64,000 bases of DNA, from positions 27,010-91,009 of the forward strand of contig JBBSOC010000001.1 in NCBI GenBank assembly GCA_038260095.1, read 5' to 3'. Made by a program: the position numbers and the translations under genes. The notes beneath the pieces were generated by a model. It saw only the letters and a list, made by a program, of their open reading frames with translations, was not told the DNA's origin and searched no databases. The first letter of the stretch is position 1. Each line of letters starts with the position of its first letter. This stretch comes from QHCE01 sp038260095 (GTDB lineage Bacteria > Actinomycetota > Actinomycetes > Mycobacteriales > QHCE01). This document shows positions 16,921-24,551 of this stretch, piece after piece.

Positions 16921-17388
16921 CTAATGGCCGGGTGACAGTTTCGTGACACTGCCACCGGCGGCAGTGATCTTGTCCCGAGCGGAGCCGGAGAAAGCATGCA
17001 CCGTTAGCTCAAACGCCACGCCACTAACGTTCCCGTCACCCAATACCTTGATCAAATCTTTGGACCGTGCAACTCCAGCTGTCACAAGTTCACCTGGACC
17101 CACAACGCCACCCTTGGGGAAAAGCGCACTCAATCGGTCAAGGTTGACAACAGCATAGGAAACTCGGAACGGGTTGGAAAATCCCTTGAGCTTGGGTAAC
17201 CGCATGTGTAACGGCGTTTGCCCACCCTCAAATCGAGCTGGCACGCTGCCTCTCGCTTTGGTTCCCTTGGTGCCTCGCCCCGCGGTCTTACCTTTGGAGC
17301 CTTCACCCCGACCCTTTCGGGTCTTAGCTTTATTAGAACCAGGAGCTGGTTTTAGGTGGTGCAGCTTGAGCGCCCGTGTAACGGCCAT
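16921..17388 (-). CDS. rplO: 50S ribosomal protein L15
   Basis: 155 residues: LHHLKPAPGSNKAKTRKGRG start with GSKGKTAGRGTKGTKARG and FEGGQTPLHMRLPKLKGF, all typical of uL15. It overlaps the end of rpmD by none (2-bp gap), implying coupling. Confidence 0.97.
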   Translation of the reverse strand: MAVTRALKLHHLKPAPGSNKAKTRKGRGEGSKGKTAGRGTKGTKARGSVPARFEGGQTPLHMRLPKLKGFSNPFRVSYAVVNLDRLSALFPKGGVVGPGELVTAGVARSKDLIKVLGDGNVSGVAFELTVHAFSGSARDKITAAGGSVTKLSPGH

Positions 17389-17390
17389 AT

Positions 17391-17666
17391 CTACTTAACC
17401 TCCTCGACTGTGACCAGATGTGCCACTGTCGCTACCATGCCGCGGATTTCAGGTCGATCTTCTTTTACAACCGTGTCGTTGATTCTACGTAGCCCAAGAG
17501 TCGTAAGCGTGTCCCGCTGGGAGGCCCTCGAGCCAATCCGGGAACGAACCTGCGTGACTTTAAGCTTCGTTGTGGCTCCAGATTTCGCCCCTCCATTGAG
17601 CTTGGCGGGAGCCGTCACTTTCGTTGGGGCTGCAGGTTTTGTAGATTTTGTTGTTGCGCTTGCCAT
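17391..17666 (-). CDS. rpmD: 50S ribosomal protein L30 with N-terminal extension
   Basis: 91 residues. The last ~57 are uL30 (LKVTQVRSRIGSRASQRDTL, LGLRRINDTVV). The first ~33 are a Lys/Ala/Pro/Thr-rich tail absent from typical bacterial L30 (about 60 residues). The start ATG is 3 bp past the rpsE stop, which supports the extended form. Confidence 0.94.
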   Translation of the reverse strand: MASATTKSTKPAAPTKVTAPAKLNGGAKSGATTKLKVTQVRSRIGSRASQRDTLTTLGLRRINDTVVKEDRPEIRGMVATVAHLVTVEEVK

Positions 17667-17669
17667 GGC

Positions 17670-18311
17670 TTAGACCTCCGCCGCTTTACGAGCCCGCAGC
17701 ATGTACGCCGGAGCTACATCTTCCAAGGGCAGACCGCGAGCAGCGGCAATCTGCTCAGGCTGCTTGAGGCTCTTGAGCGCCGCTACCGTGGCGTGCACGA
17801 CATTGATCTTATTAGACGAGCCAAGACTCTTGCTGAGCACATCGTGAATGCCCGCACACTCCAGCACCGCTCGAACTGGACCACCAGCAATTACACCAGT
17901 ACCTGGGCTCGCCGGCTTGAGCAGTACCACACCCGCGGCTTCCTCGCCTTGCACCGGGTGCGGAATCGTCGCAGCAATCCGAGGTACCTTGAAGAGCTGT
18001 TTTTTGGCTTCTTCCACGCCCTTAGCAATGGCGGCCGGAACTTCTTTCGCTTTGCCATAACCAACGCCGACAGTTCCGTTCCCGTCACCCACAACCACGA
18101 GCGCGGTAAAGCTGAATCGACGGCCACCTTTTACTACCTTGGCCACTCGGTTAACAGTCACCAGGCGCTCGATGAGCGGCGATTTTTCAGCGCTCTGTCC
18201 TGAGCGACGATCTCGGCGCGAACCGCCTTCACTACCGCGTCCGCCGTCGCGCGTATTGCGGTCAGGACCACCAGTGGCGGCTCCGCCGCTACGGCGCTGC
18301 TGAGTCGGCAT
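17670..18311 (-). CDS. rpsE: 30S ribosomal protein S5
   Basis: 213 residues from ATG 18311 (AAGGAG upstream); an earlier in-frame start at 18365 is rejected. The N-terminal ~50 residues are Gly/Arg-rich and disordered, as in other actinobacteria. The core shows VNRVAKVVKGGRRFSFTALV (20 residues), VGVGYGKAKEVP and the C-terminal domain with LECAGIHDVLSKSLGSSN. S5 sits at the decoding/ram region and helps mRNA unwinding. Confidence 0.96.
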   Translation of the reverse strand: MPTQQRRSGGAATGGPDRNTRDGGRGSEGGSRRDRRSGQSAEKSPLIERLVTVNRVAKVVKGGRRFSFTALVVVGDGNGTVGVGYGKAKEVPAAIAKGVEEAKKQLFKVPRIAATIPHPVQGEEAAGVVLLKPASPGTGVIAGGPVRAVLECAGIHDVLSKSLGSSNKINVVHATVAALKSLKQPEQIAAARGLPLEDVAPAYMLRARKAAEV

Positions 18312-18382
18312 GAAAGTTTCTCCTTGTTTGGTGTAAACGCGGTCACATGTAAATATCTGCGACAACGCTGCTAACTATGCTG

Positions 18383-18793
18383 TTAAAACTTAAGGCCAGC
18401 TTCACGCGCCGCATCAGCAAGCGCGGCGAGCCGACCATGGTAAGCGTCACCACTGCGGTCAAATACCACTGTGGTAACGCCGGCCTCTTGTGCTCGCTGC
18501 CCGATCAACGCCCCGACCGCGGCCGCTTTGGCTTTTTTATCGCCGCCGGCCGACCGGACGTCGGCTTCCATACTGGAAGCCGACGCGATAGTACGAATCG
18601 CGATGTCATCGACGAGCTGGACAAACACGTGCCGCAGTGAGCGAGTAACCACCAGGCGCGGACGGTCTGCCGTACCACGGATCTTCTTCCGCAGCCGGAA
18701 ATGTCGCCGCGCTCGCGAAATCCGCCGTTCCGCTGCGGCGCTACGGCCACCCGAGCTACGAGCATCCGAACGATGTAACAGGGTGGCACCCAT
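18383..18793 (-). CDS. rplR: 50S ribosomal protein L18
   Basis: 136 residues: RRHFRLRKKIRGTADRPRL, FVQLVDD, and the C-terminal VVFDRSGDAYHGRLAALADAAREAGL (segment 108-133). uL18 binds 5S rRNA. Its first base abuts the stop of rplF (18794). Confidence 0.96.
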   Translation of the reverse strand: MGATLLHRSDARSSGGRSAAAERRISRARRHFRLRKKIRGTADRPRLVVTRSLRHVFVQLVDDIAIRTIASASSMEADVRSAGGDKKAKAAAVGALIGQRAQEAGVTTVVFDRSGDAYHGRLAALADAAREAGLKF

Positions 18794-19333
18794 TTACTTA
18801 CCTGCCTTTCCGGCTTTGCGCAGGATCGTTTCGCCAAGGTAGCGGAGCCCCTTGTTCTTATATGGGTCGTCCTTACGCAGCTTCCGAATTTTGGAAGCCA
18901 CTTCACCTACCAGCTGCTTGTCGATACCTTCGACAACAAACTCTGTGGGCTTGAGTACCCGAAAGGCCACTCCGTCGGGTGCCTTGATGAGCACAGGGTG
19001 ACTGTAACCTAGGCTGAATTCCAAGCTCGAACCCTTAAGCTGCACCCGGTAACCCGTACCAAGAATTTCCATTGGGATCGAATAACCCTCGGTGACACCA
19101 GTAATCATGTTGGCGACCAACGTGCGCGTCAAACCGTGGCGTTCCTTGGCAATCCGCTCATCGTTGGGTCGCTTAACGATTAACTGGGTCGCTTCGCGCT
19201 CAATAACAATTGGCTCGGGCACGGTCAAGCTGAGCGCACCTTTGGGGCCCTTTACGGCGACAGTACCGGCGTTACCGAGATCAACCTCGACACCAGTCGG
19301 TACATCAATTGCGCGACGTCCAATACGTGACAT
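18794..19333 (-). CDS. rplF: 50S ribosomal protein L6
   Basis: 179 residues from ATG 19333 (MSRIGRRAIDVPTGVEV). Other uL6 marks: TVAVKGPKGALS, LEFSLGYSHPV and the C-terminal PYKNKGLRYLGETILRKAGK. It lies 11 bp after rpsH on the same strand. Confidence 0.97.
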   Translation of the reverse strand: MSRIGRRAIDVPTGVEVDLGNAGTVAVKGPKGALSLTVPEPIVIEREATQLIVKRPNDERIAKERHGLTRTLVANMITGVTEGYSIPMEILGTGYRVQLKGSSLEFSLGYSHPVLIKAPDGVAFRVLKPTEFVVEGIDKQLVGEVASKIRKLRKDDPYKNKGLRYLGETILRKAGKAGK

Positions 19334-19344
19334 GTGCGGCACCC

Positions 19345-19749
19345 CTACCAGACGTAGGCGAGGACTTCCCCGCCTACTTTCTTCTTCATGGCTTGCCGGT
19401 CTGTCATCAAGCCCGACGATGTGGAGATGATGGCCACTCCCAGGCCGCCGAGTACTTTCGGCAAATTGTTGGAGTTGGCGTACACCCGAAGGCCAGGCTT
19501 AGAGACGCGGCGAAGGCCAGCGATGCTGCGCTCACGAGACGGGCCGTACTTCAACTGAAGCACGAGCGCTTTACGGACAACGTCCTCGGCATGCTCAACA
19601 CTCCACGTAGCTATGTAACCCTGTTCGCGCAGAATGTCGGCGACTCTCGCCTTGAGTTTGGAGTACGGCATGGAGACCTGGTCGTGAAATGCGGAATTCG
19701 CATTCCGCAGCCGAGTCAGCATGTCCGCGATGGGATCGGTCATCGTCAT
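19345..19749 (-). CDS. rpsH: 30S ribosomal protein S8
   Basis: 134 residues from ATG 19749 (MTMTDPIADMLTRLRNAN), with AGGAG 10 bp upstream; the longer in-frame form from 19785 is rejected. The C-terminal rRNA-binding STSSGLMTDRQA loop is present. Its translation start region, including the ribosome binding site, has been tandemly duplicated; the upstream copy opens a 23-codon ORF that ends on the rpsH start codon. Confidence 0.97.
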   Translation of the reverse strand: MTMTDPIADMLTRLRNANSAFHDQVSMPYSKLKARVADILREQGYIATWSVEHAEDVVRKALVLQLKYGPSRERSIAGLRRVSKPGLRVYANSNNLPKVLGGLGVAIISTSSGLMTDRQAMKKKVGGEVLAYVW

Positions 19750-19817
19750 GAGCAGGCTCCTATCGTGAGCACACCACAGGAGCACAGCGAGAGGAGTCTG
19801 CGGGCCGGCAAGGTCAT
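19746..19817 (-). CDS. Possible 23-aa upstream ORF overlapping rpsH start
   Basis: Created by the tandem duplication of the rpsH leader. ATG at 19815-19817 has the same GGAG-containing site as rpsH, and its TGA overlaps the rpsH ATG as ATGA. The peptide would be MTLPARRLLSLCSCGVLTIG plus three residues. The arrangement would couple rpsH to translation of the short frame. There is no homology evidence that the peptide matters. Confidence 0.35.
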   Translation of the reverse strand: MTLPARRLLSLCSCGVLTIGACS

Positions 19818-19882
19818 GAGCGGGCTCCTATCGTAAGCACACCACTGGGGCGGAACGAGAGAAGTCCGCGAGCTAGCGTCAT
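19747..19882 (-). repeat. 68-bp tandem duplication of the rpsH leader
   Basis: Two direct copies, 19747-19814 and 19815-19882, both starting CATGAGC-GGCTCCTATCGT and carrying AGCACACCAC; about four in five bases agree. Each copy has a ribosome binding site and an ATG on the minus strand. The copy next to the gene supplies the present rpsH start. Confidence 0.8.
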
Positions 19883-19951
19883 CATTGTAAAAGTTGAAAC
19901 CTTTCTCGCCGGGGTTCCGCAGCGCGGCCTACAGCGAAGCAAGAGTTGTGT

Positions 19952-19983
19952 ATTACTAATCAGATTTCAGACTGATTAGTAAT
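19952..19983 (-). terminator. Hairpin between rpsN and rpsH
   Basis: Perfect 12-bp stem ATTACTAATCAG / CTGATTAGTAAT with an 8-base loop, 26 bp past the rpsN stop. It is AT-rich and lacks a following U tract on the minus strand, so it may be an attenuator, RNase site or mRNA stabiliser rather than a true terminator. The 260-bp rpsN-rpsH gap it sits in is unusually long for this operon. Confidence 0.5.
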
Positions 19984-20009
19984 GGTCGACTCAATTGGAG
20001 AAGTTGTAG

Positions 20010-20195
20010 TTACCAGGAAGACTTGGTGATACCGGGCAGCTCACCTGCATGTGCCATTTCGCGGAAGCAGATACGGCAGAGCTTGAACTTGCGGTATACC
20101 GCACGAGGACGACCACACCGTGCACAACGAGTGTAACCCCGCACCTTAAACTTAGGTTTGCGGGCCGCCTTTTCTACCAGCGCCTTCTTTGCCAT
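20010..20195 (-). CDS. rpsN: 30S ribosomal protein S14 type Z
   Basis: 61 residues, the short zinc form of uS14: CARCGRPRAVYRKFKLCRIC carries two CxxC pairs, and FREMAHAGELPGITKSSW closes the protein. It lies 3 bp after rplE. Presence of this C+ form with the C+ L36 suggests zinc-replete paralogues are the default; any zinc-free copies would be elsewhere. Confidence 0.97.
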   Translation of the reverse strand: MAKKALVEKAARKPKFKVRGYTRCARCGRPRAVYRKFKLCRICFREMAHAGELPGITKSSW

Positions 20196-20198
20196 GGT

Positions 20199-20813
20199 CT
20201 ACTTCTCCTCGCTGAATCCACTGAACGGAAAGCCCAGTGCGCGTAGCAGCGCTCGACCCTCGTCGTCGGTTTTGGCCGTAGTTACGACCGTAATATCCAT
20301 GCCGCGTGGGCGGTCGATGGAGTCAATGTTGATCTCGTGGAACATCGACTGCTCGGTAAGCCCAAACGTGTAGTTTCCGTTACCGTCGAATTGTTTGGCT
20401 GACAAACCACGGAAGTCTCGGATACGCGGCAGCGCCAAGGCAAGCAAGCGATCCAAGAACTCCCACATCCGGGCGCCGCGCAGAGTGGATTTAGCGCCGA
20501 TCACCTGTCCTTCGCGCAGCTTGAACTGAGCGATCGACTTGGTTGCTTTGCGTAGCTGGGGCTTCTGACCAGTAATAACGGTTAGATCAGAGATAGCACC
20601 GCCGATGAGCTTGGCGTCACGCGCAGCCTCGCCTACACCCATATTGACCACAATTTTGGTCACAGTGGGTACCTGCATTACATTGACGTAGCCAAACTGC
20701 TTAGTCAACGCTGGGACAATCTCTTCAACATAACGCAGCTTTAACCGAGGAGCAGGAATGTCCTGCGCTGAGTGCTGGTCGGTTTTGGAGTCGGATACGG
20801 CTGTGGGGGCCAT
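20199..20813 (-). CDS. rplE: 50S ribosomal protein L5
   Basis: 204 residues: MQVPTVTKIVVNMGVGEAA, ITGQKPQLRKATKSIAQFKL and RDFRGLSAKQFDGNGNYTFG are diagnostic. It binds 5S rRNA and P-site tRNA. The first base overlaps the last base of rplX. The N-terminal ~25 residues are a variable tail. Confidence 0.97.
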   Translation of the reverse strand: MAPTAVSDSKTDQHSAQDIPAPRLKLRYVEEIVPALTKQFGYVNVMQVPTVTKIVVNMGVGEAARDAKLIGGAISDLTVITGQKPQLRKATKSIAQFKLREGQVIGAKSTLRGARMWEFLDRLLALALPRIRDFRGLSAKQFDGNGNYTFGLTEQSMFHEINIDSIDRPRGMDITVVTTAKTDDEGRALLRALGFPFSGFSEEK

Positions 20814-21154
20814 CAGTCAATGTCCTTACCGTCGTTACGCGCCACACGAATCTTCTTGGTCCGTGTGACGCCTGCTGCGTCCTGTACTTCTTCAAAGCGG
20901 TAGCCCACCCGAGTGGGCTTGCCGTTAGGTCCGACCACCATGACATTGCTTACCTGAATCGGTGCTTCCTGAGTAATGATGCCGCCGTTCTTGGAGCCCC
21001 GTTGGGTAGTTGCCACCTTGGTGTGCTTGGTGATGAAATTGACACCCTCGACAATCACTTTGCCGCGTTCTGGGTAAGCCACCAGTACCGTGCCCCTGGC
21101 TCCTTTGTCCTTACCCGCGATGACCTCGACGGCGTCGCCCTTTTTAACCTTCAT
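20813..21154 (-). CDS. rplX: 50S ribosomal protein L24
   Basis: 113 residues from ATG 21154 (MKVKKGDAVEVIAGKDKGARG); a GTG at 21160 overlapping the rplN stop (GTGA) is an equally possible start and would add two residues. The KOW motif is at residues ~5-32. uL24 starts 50S assembly. Confidence 0.96.
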   Translation of the reverse strand: MKVKKGDAVEVIAGKDKGARGTVLVAYPERGKVIVEGVNFITKHTKVATTQRGSKNGGIITQEAPIQVSNVMVVGPNGKPTRVGYRFEEVQDAAGVTRTKKIRVARNDGKDID

Positions 21155-21156
21155 GC

Positions 21157-21525
21157 TCACAACACCTCCGGCGCGAGCGAAATAATCCGCATGAACTTCT
21201 TGTCGCGCAGCTCACGGCCGACTGGGCCGAAGATGCGAGTCCCTCGAGGATCTCCACCATCTTTAATCAGCACAGCGGCGTTCTCGTCAAACCTGATGTA
21301 AGAACCATCGGGACGACGGCGTTCCTTCACAGTACGCACAACAACCGCCTTGACCACATCACCGCGCTTGACTGCGGCACCGGGTATAGCGTCCTTAACG
21401 GTGCCAACCACAATGTCGCCAATACCGGCGTACCGCCGGCCAGACCCACCGAGCACACGGATACATAAGATCTCTCGGGCACCCGTATTGTCCGCGACTC
21501 GCAGCCGCGACTCCTGCTGAATCAT
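21157..21525 (-). CDS. rplN: 50S ribosomal protein L14
   Basis: 122 residues: MIQQESRLRVADNTGAREIL, KRGDVVKAVVVRT, FDENAAVLIK and GPVGRELRDKKFMRI. Fully standard uL14. First gene of the spc part of the cluster; only 13 bp separate it from rpsQ, so no strong boundary is visible. Confidence 0.98.
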   Translation of the reverse strand: MIQQESRLRVADNTGAREILCIRVLGGSGRRYAGIGDIVVGTVKDAIPGAAVKRGDVVKAVVVRTVKERRRPDGSYIRFDENAAVLIKDGGDPRGTRIFGPVGRELRDKKFMRIISLAPEVL

Positions 21526-21538
21526 TTCCTACCCGCCT

Positions 21539-21844
21539 TCACTGTGCTTTTTCGAGAATCTGCACGACTCGCCAGCGCTTGGTGGCCGACAGCGGCCGGG
21601 TTTCCATCAGTGAGACTCGGTCGCCCAGGCCACACTCGTTGTTTTCATCGTGCGCCTTGAATTTCTTGCTGCGGCGCATGACCTTCTTGTACAACCGGTG
21701 CTTGACCCGATCTTCAACCTCGACAACCACTGTCTTATTCATTTTGTCACTGACTACATAACCCTCGCGGACCTTCCGGTTCGCGCGAGACTCAGAGTTG
21801 TCAGGCTTTGGCTGTACAGCTTTAGCGCTCGCCGTGGTACTCAC
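21539..21844 (-). CDS. rpsQ: 30S ribosomal protein S17
   Basis: 101 residues. The core is uS17 (KVREGYVVSDKMNKTVVVEV, HDENNECGLGDRVSLMETRP); the first ~22 residues are a Ser/Ala/Lys/Pro-rich tail. The start overlaps the rpmC stop by four bases (GTGA). Confidence 0.97.
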   Translation of the reverse strand: MSTTASAKAVQPKPDNSESRANRKVREGYVVSDKMNKTVVVEVEDRVKHRLYKKVMRRSKKFKAHDENNECGLGDRVSLMETRPLSATKRWRVVQILEKAQ

Positions 21845-22206
21845 GCGTTCACCTCTTCCTTGGTCTCAGCTTTGACTGAACCTTTCGGCACTGAGCTACC
21901 TGACTCAGAGTCGCTGCTCGGCTGTTCAGCCTTCTTAGTAGTGCTTTCTGCTTGCTTGGGTAGGGCAGTTGGTCCAACCGCTACAGGGGCGACAGCGATC
22001 CCTAGCTCGCGCTCTCGCAGTACAGTGTAGATGCGGGCGATATCGGTCCGCACCACACGTAGCCGGTGGTTGCTCTGCAGCTGGCCAGTCGCCGATTGGA
22101 ATCGGAGATTAAACAACTCTTCTTTGGATTCGCGAAGCTTAGTAGAGAGCTCGTCGTCGGCAAGCTCGCGCAGCTGCGCAGCCGCCTGATTTGGGCCGCT
22201 TGGCAT
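21841..22206 (-). CDS. rpmC: 50S ribosomal protein L29 with C-terminal extension
   Basis: 121 residues against about 65-80 in most bacteria. uL29 core: LRELADDELSTKLRESKEEL and FNLRFQSATGQLQSNHRLR. Beyond residue ~72 comes a Val/Pro/Ser/Glu/Lys-rich tail with no core counterpart. Overlaps rplP by one base. Confidence 0.95.
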   Translation of the reverse strand: MPSGPNQAAAQLRELADDELSTKLRESKEELFNLRFQSATGQLQSNHRLRVVRTDIARIYTVLRERELGIAVAPVAVGPTALPKQAESTTKKAEQPSSDSESGSSVPKGSVKAETKEEVNA

Positions 22207-22631
22207 CAGACCTCACCTATTTCTCGCTGCACGATCCGACACTTGATGGGCAGCTTGTGAATTGCCCGAGTCAAAGCAGTGCGAGCAACCTGATCGTTGG
22301 GAAACGACAGCTCAAACATGACCCGGCCGGGCTTAACGTTGGCTACCCACCATTCCGGTGAGCCTTTACCGGAACCCATGCGCGTCTCGGCAGGCTTCTT
22401 AGTCAACGCATGATCGGGGAAGATCGTGATCCACACCTTACCCCCACGACGGATGTGTCGCGTAATGGCAATACGGGCGGATTCGATCTGCCGGTTGGTG
22501 ATGTATGCCTGTTCTAACGCTTGAATGCCGTATTCACCGAACGATACTTTCGTGCCGCCCTTAGCTTTTCCAGCCCGCTTAGGCTTATGTGGCTTGCGAA
22601 ACCCCTTCGGGGGGCGTTTTGGTGACAGCAT
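22206..22631 (-). CDS. rplP: 50S ribosomal protein L16
   Basis: 141 residues from ATG 22631 (MLSPKRPPKGFRKPHKPKRA), one base after the rpsC TGA. The same frame stays open far upstream into rpsC, but that extension is an artefact. Marks: ARIAITRHIRRGGKVWI, GSGKGSPEWWVANVKPGRV. uL16 organises the A-site tRNA path. Confidence 0.97.
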   Translation of the reverse strand: MLSPKRPPKGFRKPHKPKRAGKAKGGTKVSFGEYGIQALEQAYITNRQIESARIAITRHIRRGGKVWITIFPDHALTKKPAETRMGSGKGSPEWWVANVKPGRVMFELSFPNDQVARTALTRAIHKLPIKCRIVQREIGEV

Positions 22632-22632
22632 G

Positions 22633-23508
22633 TCAGCCCTCCTGAACTGCGGTCGTAGCTTGACCAGCACCGGCCAGTGCCGCCTCAGGCACCGGCGCGA
22701 CGGGGGTCGAAGTAGGTCCTGATTCTGGCTCGACAGCTGGACGCGCGCTAGACGGGCTTGATTGACTAGATAGACTTGATTGACTAGATAGACTGCGATC
22801 GGCTGGCTTGCGACGGCTGTTACGGCGCTGCTGCTGCGCGATCCGTGCCGTGGCCTCAGCCGCCTCACGCTCAGCGCGACTACGCACAATGTCGCCCTTG
22901 TAGATCCAGACCTTTACCCCAATACGACCAAATGTGGTTCGTGCCTCATAAAAACCGTAGTCGATATTCGCCCGTAGTGTGTGCAGCGGTACTCGGCCTT
23001 CACGGTAAAATTCCGAACGGCTCATCTCCGCTCCGCCAAGACGACCGGCGCATTGCACCCGGATACCTTTTACGCCTGGGCCGCGCATTGCGGATTGCAT
23101 GGCTTTCCGCATAGCGCGCCGGAAGCTCACCCGGCTGGATAGCTGCTCGGCAACACCTTGCGCTACTAGCTGAGAATCAGATTCGGGGTTTTTGACTTCG
23201 AGGATATTGAGCTGTACTTGCTTACTCGTAAGCTTTTCCAGCTCGCCTCGAATCCGGTCGGCTTCAGCGCCGCGGCGCCCAATCACGATGCCAGGACGCG
23301 CCGTATGGATATCCACGCGTACCCGGTCGCGGGTGCGCTCAATCTCGACACGGGAGATGCCGGCACGTTCCATGCCGCTGCCGAGCATGCGGCGAATGCC
23401 CACGTCTTCGGCCACGTAAGCGGAGTACAGCTTGTCGGCGTACCAACGAGATTTCCACTCGGTGGTGATACCTAGGCGAAACCCGTACGGGTTGACTTTC
23501 TGGCCCAT
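22633..23508 (-). CDS. rpsC: 30S ribosomal protein S3 with long C-terminal tail
   Basis: 291 residues. KH domain and core: MGQKVNPYGFRLGITTEWKS, GIVIGRRGAEADRIRGEL, VKGIRVQCAGRLGGAEMSR and GRVPLHTLRANIDYGF. The last ~75 residues form a Ser/Gln/Ala/Pro-rich tail that includes a repeated SSLSSQ motif coded by an 18-bp tandem repeat. S3 tails vary in actinobacteria. Starts one base inside the end of rplV. Confidence 0.96.
   Translation of the reverse strand: MGQKVNPYGFRLGITTEWKSRWYADKLYSAYVAEDVGIRRMLGSGMERAGISRVEIERTRDRVRVDIHTARPGIVIGRRGAEADRIRGELEKLTSKQVQLNILEVKNPESDSQLVAQGVAEQLSSRVSFRRAMRKAMQSAMRGPGVKGIRVQCAGRLGGAEMSRSEFYREGRVPLHTLRANIDYGFYEARTTFGRIGVKVWIYKGDIVRSRAEREAAEATARIAQQQRRNSRRKPADRSLSSQSSLSSQSSPSSARPAVEPESGPTSTPVAPVPEAALAGAGQATTAVQEG
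22758..22793 (-). repeat. 18-bp tandem repeat inside rpsC
   Basis: Two exact copies of TTGATTGACTAGATAGAC (22758-22775, 22776-22793), encoding a six-residue Ser/Leu/Gln repeat in the S3 tail. The plus strand is rich in stop codons here, so only the S3 frame is open. Confidence 0.8.
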
Positions 23509-24173
23509 TATTTCTGGCCTCCCTCATCCGCGGCAGCGGAAATGTTTTGAGTCGCGGCAGCGGAAATGTTGTGAGTCGCGGCAGCGGAGCTAGTTGAATC
23601 TGTCGCCTTAGCGGAAGTATCGGATGCCTTTTTCGGAGCCTTCTTCGTGGTGTGATTGGTGGTTAAACTTTTGACAGAACCCTTGGCGGTGGTAGCTTTG
23701 GACGTATCGACTGGGCGCTGAGCGCGGCCTTGACCAGAGCCTTTGCCGCTCGCGCGAGCACCCCGGCCTGGCTTCGTAGCCTCGACGCTTTCCACCACGA
23801 CAGTGATATGACAGCTGCGTTTGAGGATCCGGTAGGCGCGTCCCTGGGCCCGCGGCTGAATTCGCTTGAGAGTGGGGCCTTCATCCACGAATGCACTAGA
23901 AACTAGCAGCAGCTCAGGATCGAGTCGCTCGTTGTTCTCAGCGTTAGCTACAGCGCTGGCCAAAACCTTCGCAATGGGTTGGCTGGCTGCTTGCGGCGCA
24001 AAACGCAGCGCGGCCATAGCCTCACTTGTAGTTAAGCCTCGGATCAGGTTAATCACCCGTCGCGCTTTCGACGCCGAGATGCGCACAAAACGCGCCTGCG
24101 CGAAGGCCCCTGGGGCATCGCCCAGTAGCCGCTCGCGGCGTGCGTTTGGTCGCTCGCTCTCGATCACTGCCAT
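23508..24173 (-). CDS. rplV: 50S ribosomal protein L22 with long C-terminal tail
   Basis: 221 residues; the uL22 core ends near residue 130. Core marks: RFVRISASKARRVINLIRG, SAVANAENNERLDPELLLV and AYRILKRSCHITVVV. The remaining ~90 residues are Lys/Ala/Thr/Ser-rich and end in eight-residue repeats (ISAAATQN type) encoded by a 24-bp tandem repeat. The hairpin loop of L22 that lines the exit tunnel is intact. Confidence 0.96.
   Translation of the reverse strand: MAVIESERPNARRERLLGDAPGAFAQARFVRISASKARRVINLIRGLTTSEAMAALRFAPQAASQPIAKVLASAVANAENNERLDPELLLVSSAFVDEGPTLKRIQPRAQGRAYRILKRSCHITVVVESVEATKPGRGARASGKGSGQGRAQRPVDTSKATTAKGSVKSLTTNHTTKKAPKKASDTSAKATDSTSSAAATHNISAAATQNISAAADEGGQK
23530..23588 (-). 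repeat. 24-bp tandem repeat at the 3' end of rplV
   Basis: Two near-identical 24-bp units (23530-23553, 23554-23577) and the first 11 bp of a third. They encode the repeated N-I-S-A-A-A-T motif at the L22 C-terminus. Confidence 0.8.
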
Positions 24174-24258
24174 TGTCTCTCTCTTTTAGTCTCGTGGATC
24201 TTCTTGTGAAGCTGTAACTATCGCGCCAGTTAATTGGGTTCGGTTGAACCCATACGAT

Positions 24259-24540
24259 TTAGCGGCGGGATGACTTGCGGTCTTCCTTATCATGGCCTTT
24301 GAACGTTCGGGTAGGTGCAAACTCCCCAAGCTTGTGCCCCACCATCGATTCAGCGACAAACACCGGAACATGCTTGCGACCGTCATGCACACCAAGGGTT
24401 AGTCCAAGCATGTCCGGAATGATCGTGGAGCGCCGTGACCAAGTTTTGATGACAGCCTTGGCTTTCGTTGCGATCGCTACCTGCACCTTTTTGAGCAAGT
24501 GATCATCAACGAAGGGTCCCTTTTTCACACTGCGTGGCAT
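24259..24540 (-). CDS. rpsS: 30S ribosomal protein S19
   Basis: 93 residues: MPRSVKKGPFVDDHLLKKV, IKTWSRRSTIIPDMLGLT, and VGHKLGEFAPTRTFKGHD. Standard uS19. An 85-bp gap to rplV is longer than most in this operon. Confidence 0.98.
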   Translation of the reverse strand: MPRSVKKGPFVDDHLLKKVQVAIATKAKAVIKTWSRRSTIIPDMLGLTLGVHDGRKHVPVFVAESMVGHKLGEFAPTRTFKGHDKEDRKSSRR

Positions 24541-24551
24541 TGCGTTGTACC

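Noticed and set aside
22632..22889. Extended N-terminus of L16
   Set aside because: Frame lies inside rpsC and has no L16 similarity; the true start is the ATG at 22631.
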